Shown: positions 25,622 to 35,145 of the stretch, in pieces
How positions within the stretch are numbered: the first letter of the stretch is position 1
Layout of the letters: every line of letters begins with the position of its first letter
The notes under the pieces: generated by a model
Database searches by the model: none
What the model saw: only the letters and a program-made list of their open reading frames with translations
Told to the model about the DNA's origin: nothing
Source: Rhizobiales bacterium IMCC20636
Lineage (GTDB): Bacteria > Pseudomonadota > Alphaproteobacteria > Rhizobiales > GCA-2746425
Reading direction: 5' to 3'
DNA: 64,000 nt
Assembly (NCBI GenBank): GCA_016865015.1
Contig: CP018226.1
Location: 2,883,001 to 2,947,000 of the forward strand
Program-made: the position numbers and the translations under genes

Positions 25622-26164
25622 CTAAGTGACCCGATCCAACATTCGCTTGCATTCCAGCAACTCGAACAGTGTACCGTGCAGTTTTTCAACATCTTCTTCA
25701 GACAGGCCTTTGGCCTGCGGTCGTGCCGCATCAAAAGGCAGATCGACGTCAGCGGATTTGTCGGAGTTCTTTTTCAGTCCGAGTTTGGAAAACAATTTGG
25801 CAGCAGTGGTATCTCCCGGCTCAACGGCCCCGTCAGCAGGCAATGGCGCGGCCCCGGCGATGTCAGGCCCATCAATATCGACACTGGCCTCGCCCCGCCC
25901 AACAGCCATCACGATCTTGACGCCACGCTCTTTCAGAAGCCGTTGAACGCCTTTAATCGTATAGCCCTCTCCGTAGAGCAGCACCCGAATGCCGCGCAGA
26001 AGCTCAACATCCTGCGGTCGGTAGTAGCGGCGCCCGCCGCCACGTTTCATGGGCTTGATCTGGTTGAAGCGGGTTTCCCAGAAACGCAACACGTGCTGGG
26101 GTAAATCCAAGTCATCAGCTACTTCGCCGATTGTGCGAAAAGCTTCAGGTCCCTTAGCGGTCAT
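25622..26164 (-). CDS. MerR family transcriptional regulator
   Basis: A 180-residue regulator with an N-terminal MerR winged helix ([20 protein letters not shown], about 10-29, then [16 protein letters not shown], about 41-56). A variable C-terminal part carries no cysteine metal site or known effector domain. The family member after ihfA is conserved in alphaproteobacteria; its targets are not known to me. It lies 101 bp downstream of ihfA on the same strand and is followed by tRNA-Pro. Confidence 0.92.
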   Translation of the reverse strand: MTAKGPEAFRTIGEVADDLDLPQHVLRFWETRFNQIKPMKRGGGRRYYRPQDVELLRGIRVLLYGEGYTIKGVQRLLKERGVKIVMAVGRGEASVDIDGPDIAGAAPLPADGAVEPGDTTAAKLFSKLGLKKNSDKSADVDLPFDAARPQAKGLSEEDVEKLHGTLFELLECKRMLDRVT

Positions 26165-26265
26165 TGCGTGCGTCTCCGATAAAAATCGATTGGAACACTA
26201 TCGGCACATAATATGGCACAATGTTGAAAACCAAAAAGATGATTCTTATGCGCAGCTTAGCAGCT

Positions 26266-26565
26266 TCAGCTGTTAGAGTGGTTTACTTTATCTTTCAACA
26301 CATTGCTGGGTTTGAACACCATCACCCTGCGCGGTGGAATAGGCACTTCAACTTTGGTTTTGGGGTTGCGGCCGATGCGTTCGTTCTTGCTGCGCACGAT
26401 GAATGAACCGAAGGACGATAATTTAACATTTTCGCCCAATGCAATCGCATCGGAGATTTCCTCAAGAACCATCTCGACAAGATCAGAAGACTCCGATCTT
26501 GAAAGACCAACCCGTTCATAAACCGCTTCCGCCAAATCGGCACGGGTTACAGTCTTGCCGCCCAT
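26266..26565 (-). CDS. ihfA: Integration host factor subunit alpha
   Basis: DNA-bending nucleoid protein that pairs with IhfB in recombination, replication and sigma-54 promoter control. The 99-residue protein has the HU/IHF fold, with the arm and signature [20 protein letters not shown] (about 64-83) and the conserved [14 protein letters not shown] segment before it. The ATG at 26565 is chosen since GGGGAG lies eight bases upstream; a TTG two codons earlier lacks good spacing. The order fabH-ihfA-merR on one strand is standard for the class. Confidence 0.96.
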   Translation of the reverse strand: MGGKTVTRADLAEAVYERVGLSRSESSDLVEMVLEEISDAIALGENVKLSSFGSFIVRSKNERIGRNPKTKVEVPIPPRRVMVFKPSNVLKDKVNHSNS

Positions 26566-26676
26566 GTTCAATGCTCCCCTTTGCGCCCAATTTGAGGGCA
26601 GTCAATGGTCTTTTAGGTTAAGTGTCAGAGATTAGGCCGTCAATAGCCCATTGTTATACGAGTTTACAACTGTTGC

Positions 26677-27654
26677 CTACCAGCGCAGCAGAACACTACC
26701 CCAGGTAAAACCGCCGCCCATAGCTTCAAGCATCACCAGATCACCACGTTGAACGCGACCATCCTTGACTGCAACATCAAGCGCCAGTGGAATTGAGGCT
26801 GCAGACGTGTTGCCATGTCCTTCGACAGTCATGACGACCTTATCAATGTCGATGCCAAGTTTCTCGGCGCTGGCTTCAATGATCCGCCGGTTGGCCTGAT
26901 GTGGAATGAACCAGGCCAGATCATCGGCTGTCGTTCCACTGGCAGCAAATGCATCAGTGACAACACCGGAGATCATGCCGACCGCATGTTTGAAAACTTC
27001 ACGGCCCTGCATGCGCAAGTGACCGGTGGTCTGGGTGCTGGATGGCCCACCATCCACATACAGTTTTTGTCTGTGCGAACCGTCTGACCGCAAATGGCAA
27101 GACAGAATGCCCTGCTCCAGCTGATCCTCGACAACGGGCTGAGCACGCAATACGGCAGCACCCGCGCCATCGCCAAACAGCACACAGGTGGTGCGGTCAG
27201 TCCAGTCGAGAATACGGGAAAAGGTTTCTGCGCCAATCACCAGGATTGTGCTGGCATTCCCAGCCCGTATGAAGCTGTCGGCAATGGTCATTGCATAAAC
27301 GAAGCCGGAACAGACGGCTTGAATATCAAATGCGTATCCGGTCGTGTTGCCAAGATTGTATTGAACCGAGACGGCTGTTGCAGGAAACGTGAAATCCGGC
27401 GTTGAAGTGGCAACAATAATCAGATCAACATCCTGGGCGGAGATACCTGCGTCATCCAATGCGCGCTTCGCCGCTATCGTTGCCAGATCGCTGGTATTCT
27501 GATCATCGGCGGCAATATGCCGTCTTTCTATACCAGTACGCTGTACAATCCATTCACTGGTCGTATCAACAATTTTGGAAATATCGTCATTCGTCATCAC
27601 CTTTTCAGGCAAATAGGACCCTACGCCGGCCACAACGGCCCTTTGATTCAACAC
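26677..27654 (-). CDS. fabH: Beta-ketoacyl-ACP synthase III
   Basis: Starts fatty acid elongation by condensing acetyl-CoA with malonyl-ACP. The 325-residue thiolase-fold protein has the catalytic Cys in AVCSGF (about 113), His in IPHQANRRI (about 251) and Asn in GHGNTSAAS (about 281); all three are present. The GTG start at 27654 is three bases after the plsX stop and has AAGG within the end of plsX as ribosome site. Cotranscribed with plsX and ihfA. Confidence 0.96.
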   Translation of the reverse strand: MLNQRAVVAGVGSYLPEKVMTNDDISKIVDTTSEWIVQRTGIERRHIAADDQNTSDLATIAAKRALDDAGISAQDVDLIIVATSTPDFTFPATAVSVQYNLGNTTGYAFDIQAVCSGFVYAMTIADSFIRAGNASTILVIGAETFSRILDWTDRTTCVLFGDGAGAAVLRAQPVVEDQLEQGILSCHLRSDGSHRQKLYVDGGPSSTQTTGHLRMQGREVFKHAVGMISGVVTDAFAASGTTADDLAWFIPHQANRRIIEASAEKLGIDIDKVVMTVEGHGNTSAASIPLALDVAVKDGRVQRGDLVMLEAMGGGFTWGSVLLRW

Positions 27655-27657
27655 ACG

Positions 27658-28710
27658 TCAGCCCTTCGAATTCGGCTCGTTCACGAGCACGTTTTGAAAT
27701 TGTTCAAGATCATCGCTGAGTTTCTTTAGCAAATTATTTCTTGCCATAGCATCACCCATTCCGATGGCGCTCGCAAACCCCTCATGGCTGGCAGACCCAT
27801 GACTTTTTATTACAAGACCATTCAGCCCGAGAAATACGCCCCCATTGGACTTACTGGGATCCATCTTTTCGCGGAGCCTATCAAAAGCCCCTTTAGCGAA
27901 GATGTAACCTATCCTGCTCATCAGACTCTGGCTCATGGCGGCGCGCAGATATTCCGCGATCTGCCTTGCCGTTCCTTCAGCAGCCTTCAGGGCAATATTT
28001 CCGGAAAACCCTTCAGTGACAACAACATCCGAGGTGCCCTTGCCAAGATCGTTGCCTTCAACAAACCCGATATATTTAATGAAAGGAAGGTCAGCCTGGC
28101 GTAGAATCTGGCCGGCTCGGCGCACTTCCTCGACACCTTTGATTTCCTCAACGCCCACATTCAGCAGGCCGACGGTCGGGCGCTCAATGGAAAAGAGCGC
28201 TCTTGCCATGGCACCGCCCATGACGGAAAAATTGACCAGCTGCTCTGCATCCGCCCCAATCGTGGCACCGACATCCAGCACAATACTGTCACCGCGCACC
28301 GTTGGCCAGATCGCAGCAATGGCCGGGCGCTCGATTTCCGGCATGGAGCGCAAACAAAAACGAGCCATTGCCATCAACGCGCCGGTGTTGCCTGCCGAGA
28401 CACAGACACTGGCTTCACCATCTTTAACGGCCTGGATTGATCGCCACATGCTTGAGTGATAGCGGCCCTGGCGCAGGGCAATGCTCGGCTTGGCATCCAT
28501 TTCCACGGACACTTCGCAGTGTCGTACTTCTGACGCAGCCGCCAGAGCTGGGTATTTGGCCAAAGCTGGGTTGATGATTTCTTCTTTTCCAAACAGCAGA
28601 AAGCGTGTATCGGGCTGTCGCTGCAGAGCGATTTGTGCACCGCCCAGAACAACCTCTACGCCGCTATCTCCCCCCATGGCATCCAGTGAAATGGTGATGC
28701 TTTGCGTCAT
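27658..28710 (-). CDS. plsX: Phosphate acyltransferase PlsX
   Basis: Makes acyl-phosphate from acyl-ACP for phospholipid synthesis by PlsY. The 350-residue protein opens with [19 protein letters not shown] (about 8-26) and has the [17 protein letters not shown] segment (about 102-118) and [20 protein letters not shown] (about 217-236), all diagnostic. It precedes fabH by three bases. No rpmF gene lies between it and the DUF177 gene upstream, unlike in gammaproteobacteria. Confidence 0.96.
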   Translation of the reverse strand: MTQSITISLDAMGGDSGVEVVLGGAQIALQRQPDTRFLLFGKEEIINPALAKYPALAAASEVRHCEVSVEMDAKPSIALRQGRYHSSMWRSIQAVKDGEASVCVSAGNTGALMAMARFCLRSMPEIERPAIAAIWPTVRGDSIVLDVGATIGADAEQLVNFSVMGGAMARALFSIERPTVGLLNVGVEEIKGVEEVRRAGQILRQADLPFIKYIGFVEGNDLGKGTSDVVVTEGFSGNIALKAAEGTARQIAEYLRAAMSQSLMSRIGYIFAKGAFDRLREKMDPSKSNGGVFLGLNGLVIKSHGSASHEGFASAIGMGDAMARNNLLKKLSDDLEQFQNVLVNEPNSKG

Positions 28711-28829
28711 TAATTGCTCAAATTTCTTCCTTAGCCCGAACGCGGAACATAGCTACTTCGCCCAACAACACAACCTAAATAACGCAGTGCCAAAACATTT
28801 AGCTGGGCTGTGAGAGATCAGGTTCTGCT

Positions 28830-29459
28830 TCATCCGTTGCCTGTTGTCTTAAGCTTCGCGAGGGCCGCAAAGGGTGATACCCGCTCGACTTCTTCCGTTT
28901 CAACGAAATCCGGGGCAGCCACATCCGCCAAATCGGCATTTGGCGCTCTTGGATACAAATCAATTCCAATGATCACATGTTCCAGCACGACGGCTGCCAG
29001 GTCCAATCGACCGTTTTCGATGATTTCGGGCGGATCTACTTCCTCCGGATCAATCAGCATTTCGCGGTTCAGATTCATTTTGGTGAAAACAGGATCAACA
29101 TCGGAGCTTTTCGTGACAAAGGTTCTGTCAATGATCTCCTGAAAGACCTGGCGCACAGGCTCCAGAGTGACAACGCAGCTCTGCTCGACGACGGCATCCA
29201 CATGACCGCGTACCCGAACACTGTTCTTGGTGCGATGGATACGCATTGTCGCCTTTATATTCTGCACAGACAGCACATTCAGCGCATCGGCAATCGCTGC
29301 GTAATCGGCCTCGTCAGCTTCAATGACAAAGTCTTTTGCATCATTGGTAATATCTCCAGCCACGATCGTGTAGGTCCAGGGCCAGTGCCCGGCAATGGAA
29401 TCAAGAGATTTTTCATGGAGATTTGCATCTGGGTCAGATGCGGTATTGAGCTTGCTCAT
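28830..29459 (-). CDS. YceD/DUF177 family protein
   Basis: A 209-residue acidic protein with the DUF177 core around CVVTLEPVRQVFQEIIDRTF (about 95-114), where the single Cys stands in the usual C-R-C position, and a DPEEVDPPEIIENGRLDL segment (about 136-153). In other bacteria YceD affects 23S rRNA or ribosome-linked processes and is linked to rpmF and plsX. Here it lies 119 bp upstream of plsX and 50 bp downstream of the CBP3-like gene on the same strand, so the four-gene order is probably one transcript. Confidence 0.9.
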   Translation of the reverse strand: MSKLNTASDPDANLHEKSLDSIAGHWPWTYTIVAGDITNDAKDFVIEADEADYAAIADALNVLSVQNIKATMRIHRTKNSVRVRGHVDAVVEQSCVVTLEPVRQVFQEIIDRTFVTKSSDVDPVFTKMNLNREMLIDPEEVDPPEIIENGRLDLAAVVLEHVIIGIDLYPRAPNADLADVAAPDFVETEEVERVSPFAALAKLKTTGNG

Positions 29460-29509
29460 TTAAGGCCTCGCAGAGAATTTGAGAATCAACTGTCGGACTA
29501 TGCGATGCG

Positions 29510-30100
29510 CTATATATACGCGGCAGGGTCCGGAAAGGAAAGAGAACCAGCCAGAATTGCCGCATCCTCCACGGTTTCCAGATGGGCAACACAGCCAATG
29601 ACATAGGCGGCGAGCGCACCGGCCTTCCCCTCGCTGTTCCGTGGTTTCGGCTCTGTCTCGGAATCCACTGCGAAAAGTTTCTCATTGTAACTGAGAATGT
29701 TGCGGAAAAGCGCATCCGTCAGTTCAGAATGCTGATCCTCTGCCCCCAGAGCAGTTTTATATCCATCCGAACGACCATAGAAGACCTGCATCATTTTTTT
29801 CATGCGCTTGGGGACGCTTGTATCGCCAACGCCGAGTTCACGCAGGCAGTGATCCATATCGAGCCGAAACAGATCAAAAATATCCTGGCTGAGCGCCTGG
29901 GCCGCCTCACCGGATGGTTGCAGTCGATTGAAGAGTAGAAAATTGTGAAGCACAATCATGTTGAACCGGCCATCGAGGCTGTCGGGCACACCAACATCAG
30001 AATAGAATGCACGTTGTCGGGCTTGTGCCACAATCTGCGCATAAAGCCTTTGCGTTATCGTTTGATTGGTTTTGTTTGCTTTGAAAAAACGCCGAAGCAT
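29510..30100 (-). CDS. Ubiquinol-cytochrome c chaperone (CBP3 family)
   Basis: A 196-residue protein with the CBP3/UQCC1 domain, which in mitochondria and alphaproteobacteria helps assemble cytochrome b of the bc1 complex. Visible pattern: LYAQIVAQARQRAFYSDVGV (about 19-38), DGRFNMIVLHNFLLFNRL (about 43-60), FDLFRLDMDHCLRELGVGD (about 72-90), and KRMKKMMQVFYGR. The ATG at 30100 begins the conserved region; the in-frame upstream ATG would add twenty non-typical residues. It is divergent from bamE across 190 bp. Confidence 0.9.
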   Translation of the reverse strand: MLRRFFKANKTNQTITQRLYAQIVAQARQRAFYSDVGVPDSLDGRFNMIVLHNFLLFNRLQPSGEAAQALSQDIFDLFRLDMDHCLRELGVGDTSVPKRMKKMMQVFYGRSDGYKTALGAEDQHSELTDALFRNILSYNEKLFAVDSETEPKPRNSEGKAGALAAYVIGCVAHLETVEDAAILAGSLSFPDPAAYI

Positions 30101-30290
30101 GCTGTGACCCGTGCTGTGAATGAAATGGAAATGCATCTGTCCAAACCGGCCAAATTCCATGCTCTTATTGCAAATGAAGGTAGTGCGCGCTAGGAGTTTT
30201 GCAATAATCGTTGTGGCAGTTCATGCATGCAACATCAGAACAAGACATTGGCTTGCGCGGCAAGCCAAAATGTAGACAGGAAGGAATGCT

Positions 30291-30800
30291 GTGTTGGCTT
30301 TGAGGAATTTTTCCATCAGAAAACCAGCTGGCCGTAAAGAAACCAACGGTTCGGGCTTTTCCCATGCGCGTATGATCGGAGTGCTTTTGCTCGGCTCTGT
30401 GGCGTTGGGGGGGTGTCTTGAGCAGCGCAATTTCCAAGGCTACCAGATTCCACATGACGCAGAACAACAGGTCCCTGTTGGTGCCAGTCGCGATCAGGCA
30501 CTTCTGGCCTTTGGCACGCCCACCACGACAGCTGAATTTGGCAATGAGGTATTCTATTACATCTCGCAGGTTTCCAGCCGCCCGGTAGCCTTTGCCAGAA
30601 CCAAAGTTGTCGATCAGCGCGTTTTGGCGGTCTATTTTGACGATCAGGACCGGGTCCAGCAGATCGCCAATTATGGCCTGCAGGATGGCCGCGTGTTCGA
30701 CTTCGTTTCAAGAACAACGCCCACAGGTGGCAGTGATGTCAGCTTTGTGAGCCAGTTGCTATCAGCAGCCGGTCGCACCAATCCTCTCGGTGGGGAATAG
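30291..30800 (+). CDS. bamE: Outer membrane assembly factor BamE
   Basis: Lipoprotein of the Bam complex that inserts beta-barrel proteins. The 169-residue protein has a basic N-terminus, a hydrophobic segment and lipobox LGGC with Cys42. The SmpA/OmlA domain follows, with VPVGASRDQALLAFGTPTTT (about 62-81) and YYISQVSSRP (about 90-99). It starts at GTG with AAGGA five bases upstream; an ATG at codon 28 would shorten the signal's basic part. It stands alone on the plus strand and is followed by the repeat-bearing gap. Confidence 0.92.
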   Translation: MLALRNFSIRKPAGRKETNGSGFSHARMIGVLLLGSVALGGCLEQRNFQGYQIPHDAEQQVPVGASRDQALLAFGTPTTTAEFGNEVFYYISQVSSRPVAFARTKVVDQRVLAVYFDDQDRVQQIANYGLQDGRVFDFVSRTTPTGGSDVSFVSQLLSAAGRTNPLGGE

Positions 30801-30873
30801 GGCCTTTCCAATTGGTAGTCCATTCGGTCTGGATCGAAACGCAGCGTCGTGGCTCGTTGCGTTGACAGCGTGG

Positions 30874-30900
30874 GTTCTCGGAACAAGTCCGAGAACGACG
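30874..30900 (+). repeat. Palindromic repeat copy 1
   Basis: A hairpin unit with a 9-bp stem (30874-30882 with 30888-30896) and 5-nt loop ACAAG, followed by GACG. Positions 30875-30900 are an exact 26-nt reverse complement of 31054-31079. It resembles the REP-like intergenic palindromes with a TTCTCGG core known in alphaproteobacteria. Confidence 0.85.
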
Positions 30901-31053
30901 ACGTGTCTGGCGGAGGTGTATCAGAGAGACTTTGGCGGGCATAGGGGCTGAGGCTTGGTAGAGGATGACTGGCAGAGCGTTTTGCGCAATGCAGATCTTT
31001 TCCAAATTCACGTCTCATTGAATCGCTCAAAGGGTCGCAACCAGCCCCACCGC

Positions 31054-31079
31054 CGTCGTTCTCGGACTTGTTCCGAGAA
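31054..31079 (-). repeat. Palindromic repeat copy 2 (inverted)
   Basis: Exact 26-nt inverted match of 30875-30900, 153 bp away. It forms the same hairpin. The pair could be two independently placed REP units or the ends of a roughly 205-bp non-autonomous element; no target-site duplication was recognised. Confidence 0.85.
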
Positions 31080-31211
31080 GCCATCTCACAGCGCCAAGGG
31101 TTTGCCCACATGGACATACATGTATAATCGGCACAGACCATTCGGTGGGATTAAAGGCCCAACATTTGTGAATCGCCTCGGTCTAAACCGAGACAACCGA
31201 ATGAGGGCCCC

Positions 31212-32435
31212 TCATTTGCCTGTTGATTTTCCGCGGGTGAAGAACAGCATCACCAGTGTAATGATAACAACCGGAAACACGATGACATTGACCATGTTCC
31301 AGCCAAAGGCATTCAGTATCCCGCCAGATGACAGGGATGCAGCGGCTACGAAGCCGAATACGAGGAAATCATTGACGGCCTGTACCCGGTTCTTTTCCTC
31401 AGGCCGGTAAGTTTCAGTCAGCATGGCCGTTGCACCGATGAACCCAAAATTCCAACCAACGCCCAACAAGATCAACGCGCCCCAGAAATGCACCAGATGA
31501 GAGCCGGCAAGCGCCAGAGCGGCACAGCCTGCAAGCAGCACAAGCCCGGTGACGATAATCCGCTCCTTACCAAATCTCTGAATCAATGATCCGGTGAAAA
31601 AGCTTGGGGCAAACATGGCCATGACGTGCCACTGAATGCCCAGCAATGCATTCGACATGCTGTGACCATGGGACACCATCGCCATCGGCGCAGCTGTCAT
31701 GACAAAACTCATCAAGGCGTAGGAACTGACGGCGCATAAAACCGCGACAATAAATCGGCTCTGACTCATGATCTCAAGAAGTGGCCGCCCCACAGCAGTG
31801 CTTTGAACCTTGACGATGGGGGGAGCCTTCAAAAAACCCAGTGCGATCCATGACAGAGCCGCCAAAACTGACAGGCCGACAAAGGCGCCTGCATAGAGGG
31901 TCGGCGCGAGCATATCCTTGGTGAGCGACGCCGTCTGAGGACCTATAATTGCAGCAAGCACACCGCCAGCCATAACCCATGAAATGGCCTTCGGACGAAA
32001 GCTTTCACTGGCCGAATCAGCGGCGGCAAACCGGTATTGCTGAACAAAGGCGCTAGCAGCGCCCGCAAATAGAACACCAAGGCAAAAGAACCAGAAGGAG
32101 CTGAGGAAAATAGCATAGGCGGCCAGCAAACCACCCAAAACCGCGGCCAATGACCCCATTCTCAACCCTGTGCGACGGCCAAGCTTTCTGGCCAACATAC
32201 CGGCTGGCAATGTCGCAAGAGCTGTTCCAACGACAAAACCAGTCACCGGCAAGGTCGCGAGACTCTTGTCTGTGCCGAGCAAAAAATGGCCTACAATGCC
32301 ACCCAGTGAAATACAGATCGGAGCCCCGGCTCCGCCCAAGGCCTGCGCAGCCGCCAGCACAAATACATTGCGGCGCGCTATGCCATCATCGGACTGCGGC
32401 GTTGAATCTATAGGCGTCGATGCGGTTTCGGTCAT
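31212..32435 (-). CDS. MFS transporter
   Basis: A 407-residue inner-membrane transporter with about twelve hydrophobic segments. The loop 2-3 motif appears as AGMLARKLGRRTGLRMG (about 70-86). A mid-protein loop (LKAPPIVKVQSTAVGRPLLE, about 201-220) separates the two six-helix halves. The substrate cannot be told. The ATG at 32435 is chosen as the start just ahead of an acidic, Thr/Ser-rich cytoplasmic tail. It lies downstream of thiL by 120 bp on the same strand but is probably functionally unrelated. Confidence 0.9.
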   Translation of the reverse strand: MTETASTPIDSTPQSDDGIARRNVFVLAAAQALGGAGAPICISLGGIVGHFLLGTDKSLATLPVTGFVVGTALATLPAGMLARKLGRRTGLRMGSLAAVLGGLLAAYAIFLSSFWFFCLGVLFAGAASAFVQQYRFAAADSASESFRPKAISWVMAGGVLAAIIGPQTASLTKDMLAPTLYAGAFVGLSVLAALSWIALGFLKAPPIVKVQSTAVGRPLLEIMSQSRFIVAVLCAVSSYALMSFVMTAAPMAMVSHGHSMSNALLGIQWHVMAMFAPSFFTGSLIQRFGKERIIVTGLVLLAGCAALALAGSHLVHFWGALILLGVGWNFGFIGATAMLTETYRPEEKNRVQAVNDFLVFGFVAAASLSSGGILNAFGWNMVNVIVFPVVIITLVMLFFTRGKSTGK

Positions 32436-32555
32436 CGGGAATCCGAGCTTTTCTAAGGGAGCGTACCTCATACGCTCGATGATGAAGGTTTAAAAGCAAA
32501 TCCGGTGAATGAGTTGATTTGGCGCTCTAATGGGTTCCGGCAAGCCAATCAAACG

Positions 32556-33587
32556 CTATGAAAAATGATCAAATGCCTTCGCGGCCACCAACTGCACCTG
32601 CCCGTCTGCACTCACAAACTGGACACCCTTCGTTTCAACGACACGGCCAATACACCTCACAGGAACCATTGCCTTTGCGATCGCCGTTTCGAAGGCGTTG
32701 CAGTGCGTTGCCGGAATGGTGCACAAAATCTGATAATCATCACCACCAGTTACCAATCTTGTTCGTAAATCGTGCTGTTCAAGATGAGGCATCAAAACGG
32801 GATGATGCGGGATATCGTAAAGATTGATAATCAAGCCGCATTCACTTGCGCCCGCAAGCGTGGCTGCATCGCCGGATAGTCCATCGGAGACATCCATCGA
32901 CGCCGACGCAAAATCCAGGACAAGCCCGGCTGCGGCAAGATTTATCGGGGGTTCCAGATAGGCCAGTTCCAGTTGAGCGCATTCTTCCTGCGTCAAGCGT
33001 GCAAGCAATTGCTGTTCCGGTTCGGTTAAGGCGTCCAGACCCAACAGACTGGCTTTGCGCGCCCATAATCCGATGGCGCTGTCGCCGATGGTTCCGGTGA
33101 CGTAAAGCCTGTCTCCAATTTCCGCACCTGAGCGTTTCACCATTCTGCCGGTCGGAACCAGGCCGAATGCACAGATGGTAATGGCTGACACGTCTTTCGT
33201 CATCACCGTGTCACCGCCCAGAAGCTGAAGGCCCAAGGCCTGCTGATCCTCTCCCAAAGCACCAACGAATTCGGACATCCAGTCATCTGAGCGCAAGAGT
33301 TGTTCGGGCAATGCCAATGACAGGAAATAGCCTCTTGGCGTGCTGCCCTTGGCAACCAGATCCGAGATGTTCACCCGCAATGCTTTTCTGGCGATGGATG
33401 CAGGCGGATCACAGTCAAAAAAATGAATTCCGGCAATGATCGTATCAGTGGAAACGACCAGTGACATGCCATCAGGAACCGTTATCTGGGCGGCATCATC
33501 GTGCAGGCCCAGAGCCTCCGGATCATCCGCCAGAGGTGCGAAATAACGCTGGATAAAGCGGTCTTCGGCTTTATCAGAGGCCGTCAT
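32556..33587 (-). CDS. thiL: Thiamine-monophosphate kinase
   Basis: Phosphorylates thiamine monophosphate to the active diphosphate. The 343-residue PurM/AIR-synthase-fold protein has [11 protein letters not shown] near 27-37, [12 protein letters not shown] near 44-55, LGGDTV (about 118-123), and the [20 protein letters not shown] segment (about 232-251). Its start overlaps the nusB stop by four bases (ATGA), so it is coupled to the riboflavin/nusB operon, an arrangement usual in alphaproteobacteria. Confidence 0.95.
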   Translation of the reverse strand: MTASDKAEDRFIQRYFAPLADDPEALGLHDDAAQITVPDGMSLVVSTDTIIAGIHFFDCDPPASIARKALRVNISDLVAKGSTPRGYFLSLALPEQLLRSDDWMSEFVGALGEDQQALGLQLLGGDTVMTKDVSAITICAFGLVPTGRMVKRSGAEIGDRLYVTGTIGDSAIGLWARKASLLGLDALTEPEQQLLARLTQEECAQLELAYLEPPINLAAAGLVLDFASASMDVSDGLSGDAATLAGASECGLIINLYDIPHHPVLMPHLEQHDLRTRLVTGGDDYQILCTIPATHCNAFETAIAKAMVPVRCIGRVVETKGVQFVSADGQVQLVAAKAFDHFS

Positions 33588-34075
33588 TTTTTTGTAAACT
33601 CTGATGCCCTTACTTCACGTGCTATGTGGTCCAGAACACCATTGACCATTTTTGGCTCGTCTTCGAGAAAATAGGCTTTGGTCACATCAACATATTCGGT
33701 GATGATGACTTTGGCCGGGACATCTTTTCGTCGAACAATTTCGAAGGTGGCAGCGCGCAACACCGCGCGCAGAAGGCTGTCGATGCGCCTCAGGGGCCAG
33801 TCCGGCGTCAATGCCTTGTGGATCAAGGGATCAAGCTGAAGCTGTTCTTTTACCACACCGGCAAGAATTCCGCGGAAATAGGCAGCATCTGCTTCCAGAT
33901 ATTGCTCGCCATCAATTTCCTTGCCAAGGCGCACATTTTCAAACTCTGCAACAACTTGCTGCAGGGAGGTGCCGCCGATATCCATCTGATACAAGGCCTG
34001 CACGGCACCAAGCCGTGCCGCACCGCGTTTGTTGGCCGGGCGTATGTGTGCGGCGGAGTTGTTGGCTTCAGACAT
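33584..34075 (-). CDS. nusB: Transcription antitermination factor NusB
   Basis: Binds boxA of rRNA leader transcripts with S10 (NusE) for antitermination. The 163-residue all-helical protein has a basic N-terminus ([20 protein letters not shown], about 14-33) and the C-terminal [20 protein letters not shown] / [14 protein letters not shown] pattern. It follows ribH by one base and overlaps thiL. Confidence 0.95.
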   Translation of the reverse strand: MSEANNSAAHIRPANKRGAARLGAVQALYQMDIGGTSLQQVVAEFENVRLGKEIDGEQYLEADAAYFRGILAGVVKEQLQLDPLIHKALTPDWPLRRIDSLLRAVLRAATFEIVRRKDVPAKVIITEYVDVTKAYFLEDEPKMVNGVLDHIAREVRASEFTKK

Positions 34076-34076
34076 A

Positions 34077-34535
34077 TCAGGTTAATCCAAACTGATTGCG
34101 CAGTTTCAGCATTACGATAGCGGCTTCTGCGGCACCGCGACCCTTGTTCATTTCCGTGCGACGTGCGCGTGCCCAGGCCTGATCAATATTCTCGACCGTC
34201 TGGATGCCATTTCCCAGTGCCAGACCTTCCGCAACCGACATATCCATCAAGGCGCGCGCGGACTCACCGGCGACGATATCATAATGCGAGGTTTCCCCGC
34301 GCATGACACAGCCCAGCGTGACGAATGCCGCATAGTGAGTGCCCGAACCTGCTTCCGCGCTGATCAGCGCCATGGAAACAGCTGTTGGAATTTCCAGAGC
34401 ACCGGGAACGGCGATACGCTCATAGGCCAGGCCAGCCTCTTCGATGGCTTCTATAGCACCTGCGACGAGTTCGTCAGCAATGTCTTCATAGAAGCGCGCT
34501 TCTATGATTAATATTTTGGGGCTCTTGTCGGCCAT
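34077..34535 (-). CDS. ribH: 6,7-dimethyl-8-ribityllumazine synthase
   Basis: Condenses 5-amino-6-ribitylaminouracil with 3,4-dihydroxybutanone phosphate. The 152-residue protein has the substrate-binding [11 protein letters not shown] (about 43-53) and [14 protein letters not shown] with catalytic His (about 74-87). Length is normal for the icosahedral type. It lies 11 bp after ribE and one base before nusB. Confidence 0.96.
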   Translation of the reverse strand: MADKSPKILIIEARFYEDIADELVAGAIEAIEEAGLAYERIAVPGALEIPTAVSMALISAEAGSGTHYAAFVTLGCVMRGETSHYDIVAGESARALMDMSVAEGLALGNGIQTVENIDQAWARARRTEMNKGRGAAEAAIVMLKLRNQFGLT

Positions 34536-34546
34536 TTCGTCAGATC

Positions 34547-35143
34547 CTATCGCGTTTCCAGCAGCCGCGCCGCGTACCGCGCCATGGTATCAACTTCCAG
34601 ATTGACGTCATCACCCATTTTCCGTGACTGCCATGTGGTTACAGACAGACTATGGGCGATCAATAGCACATCAAATTCTGATTTTGATACACTGTTGATG
34701 GTCAGTGAGGTGCCATCTAGCGCAACCGAGCCTTTGGGTGCAATGAATTTCGCAAGTGTATCAGGTGCCCGGAGCACAAATCTGGTTGCCTCCCCCTCCC
34801 CGACGACAGAGATTATTCTGGCTTTGCCATCCACATGCCCTGAAACGATGTGACCGCCCAATTCATCACCAACACGCAATGCACGCTCCAGATTGAGTCT
34901 TGTACCGACATCCCAGGTGCCAGCCGTCGTCAATCGCAGCGCTTCTTCCCACGCTTCGACACAATATGTGGTCTGTGCCGGGTTCATGGAAGTCACGGTC
35001 AGGCAGACGCCACCATGTGCGATTGAAGCGCCGATTTCGAGTGTGGAGAAGTCCAATGCGGCTTTGATCGTGAACCGACGTCCTTCGGCAAGCGGTTCAA
35101 CGGCTGTGATTTCACCCATATAGGTGACGATACCTGTGAACAC
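34547..35143 (-). CDS. ribE: Riboflavin synthase alpha chain
   Basis: Dismutates two lumazines to riboflavin. The 198-residue protein has two tandem lumazine-binding beta-barrels, each with a GEI...F and GGVCLTV / DGTSLTI-type segment (about residues 44-50 and 139-146). The family's invariant N-terminus (M/V-FTGIV) starts at the GTG at 35143, two bases after the ribD stop, so that start is chosen over the longer frame. Confidence 0.95.
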   Translation of the reverse strand: MFTGIVTYMGEITAVEPLAEGRRFTIKAALDFSTLEIGASIAHGGVCLTVTSMNPAQTTYCVEAWEEALRLTTAGTWDVGTRLNLERALRVGDELGGHIVSGHVDGKARIISVVGEGEATRFVLRAPDTLAKFIAPKGSVALDGTSLTINSVSKSEFDVLLIAHSLSVTTWQSRKMGDDVNLEVDTMARYAARLLETR

Positions 35144-35145
35144 GC

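Larger units (their letters stand above)
30801..31211. other. Gene-free stretch with palindromic repeats
   Basis: These 411 bp between bamE and the convergent MFS gene contain no credible gene; the short open frames across it are artefacts of repeats. It holds the two inverted copies listed separately, a small hairpin CTCGGT-N4-ACCGAG at 31177-31192, and a 7-bp hairpin at 31200-31216 that overlaps the MFS stop. The motif CATTCGGT occurs at 30821 and inverted at 31196-31203. Confidence 0.7.

Noticed and set aside
30671-31141. Open frames across the gene-free stretch
   Set aside because: They pass through the inverted palindromes and the end of bamE, with no start signal or family resemblance.
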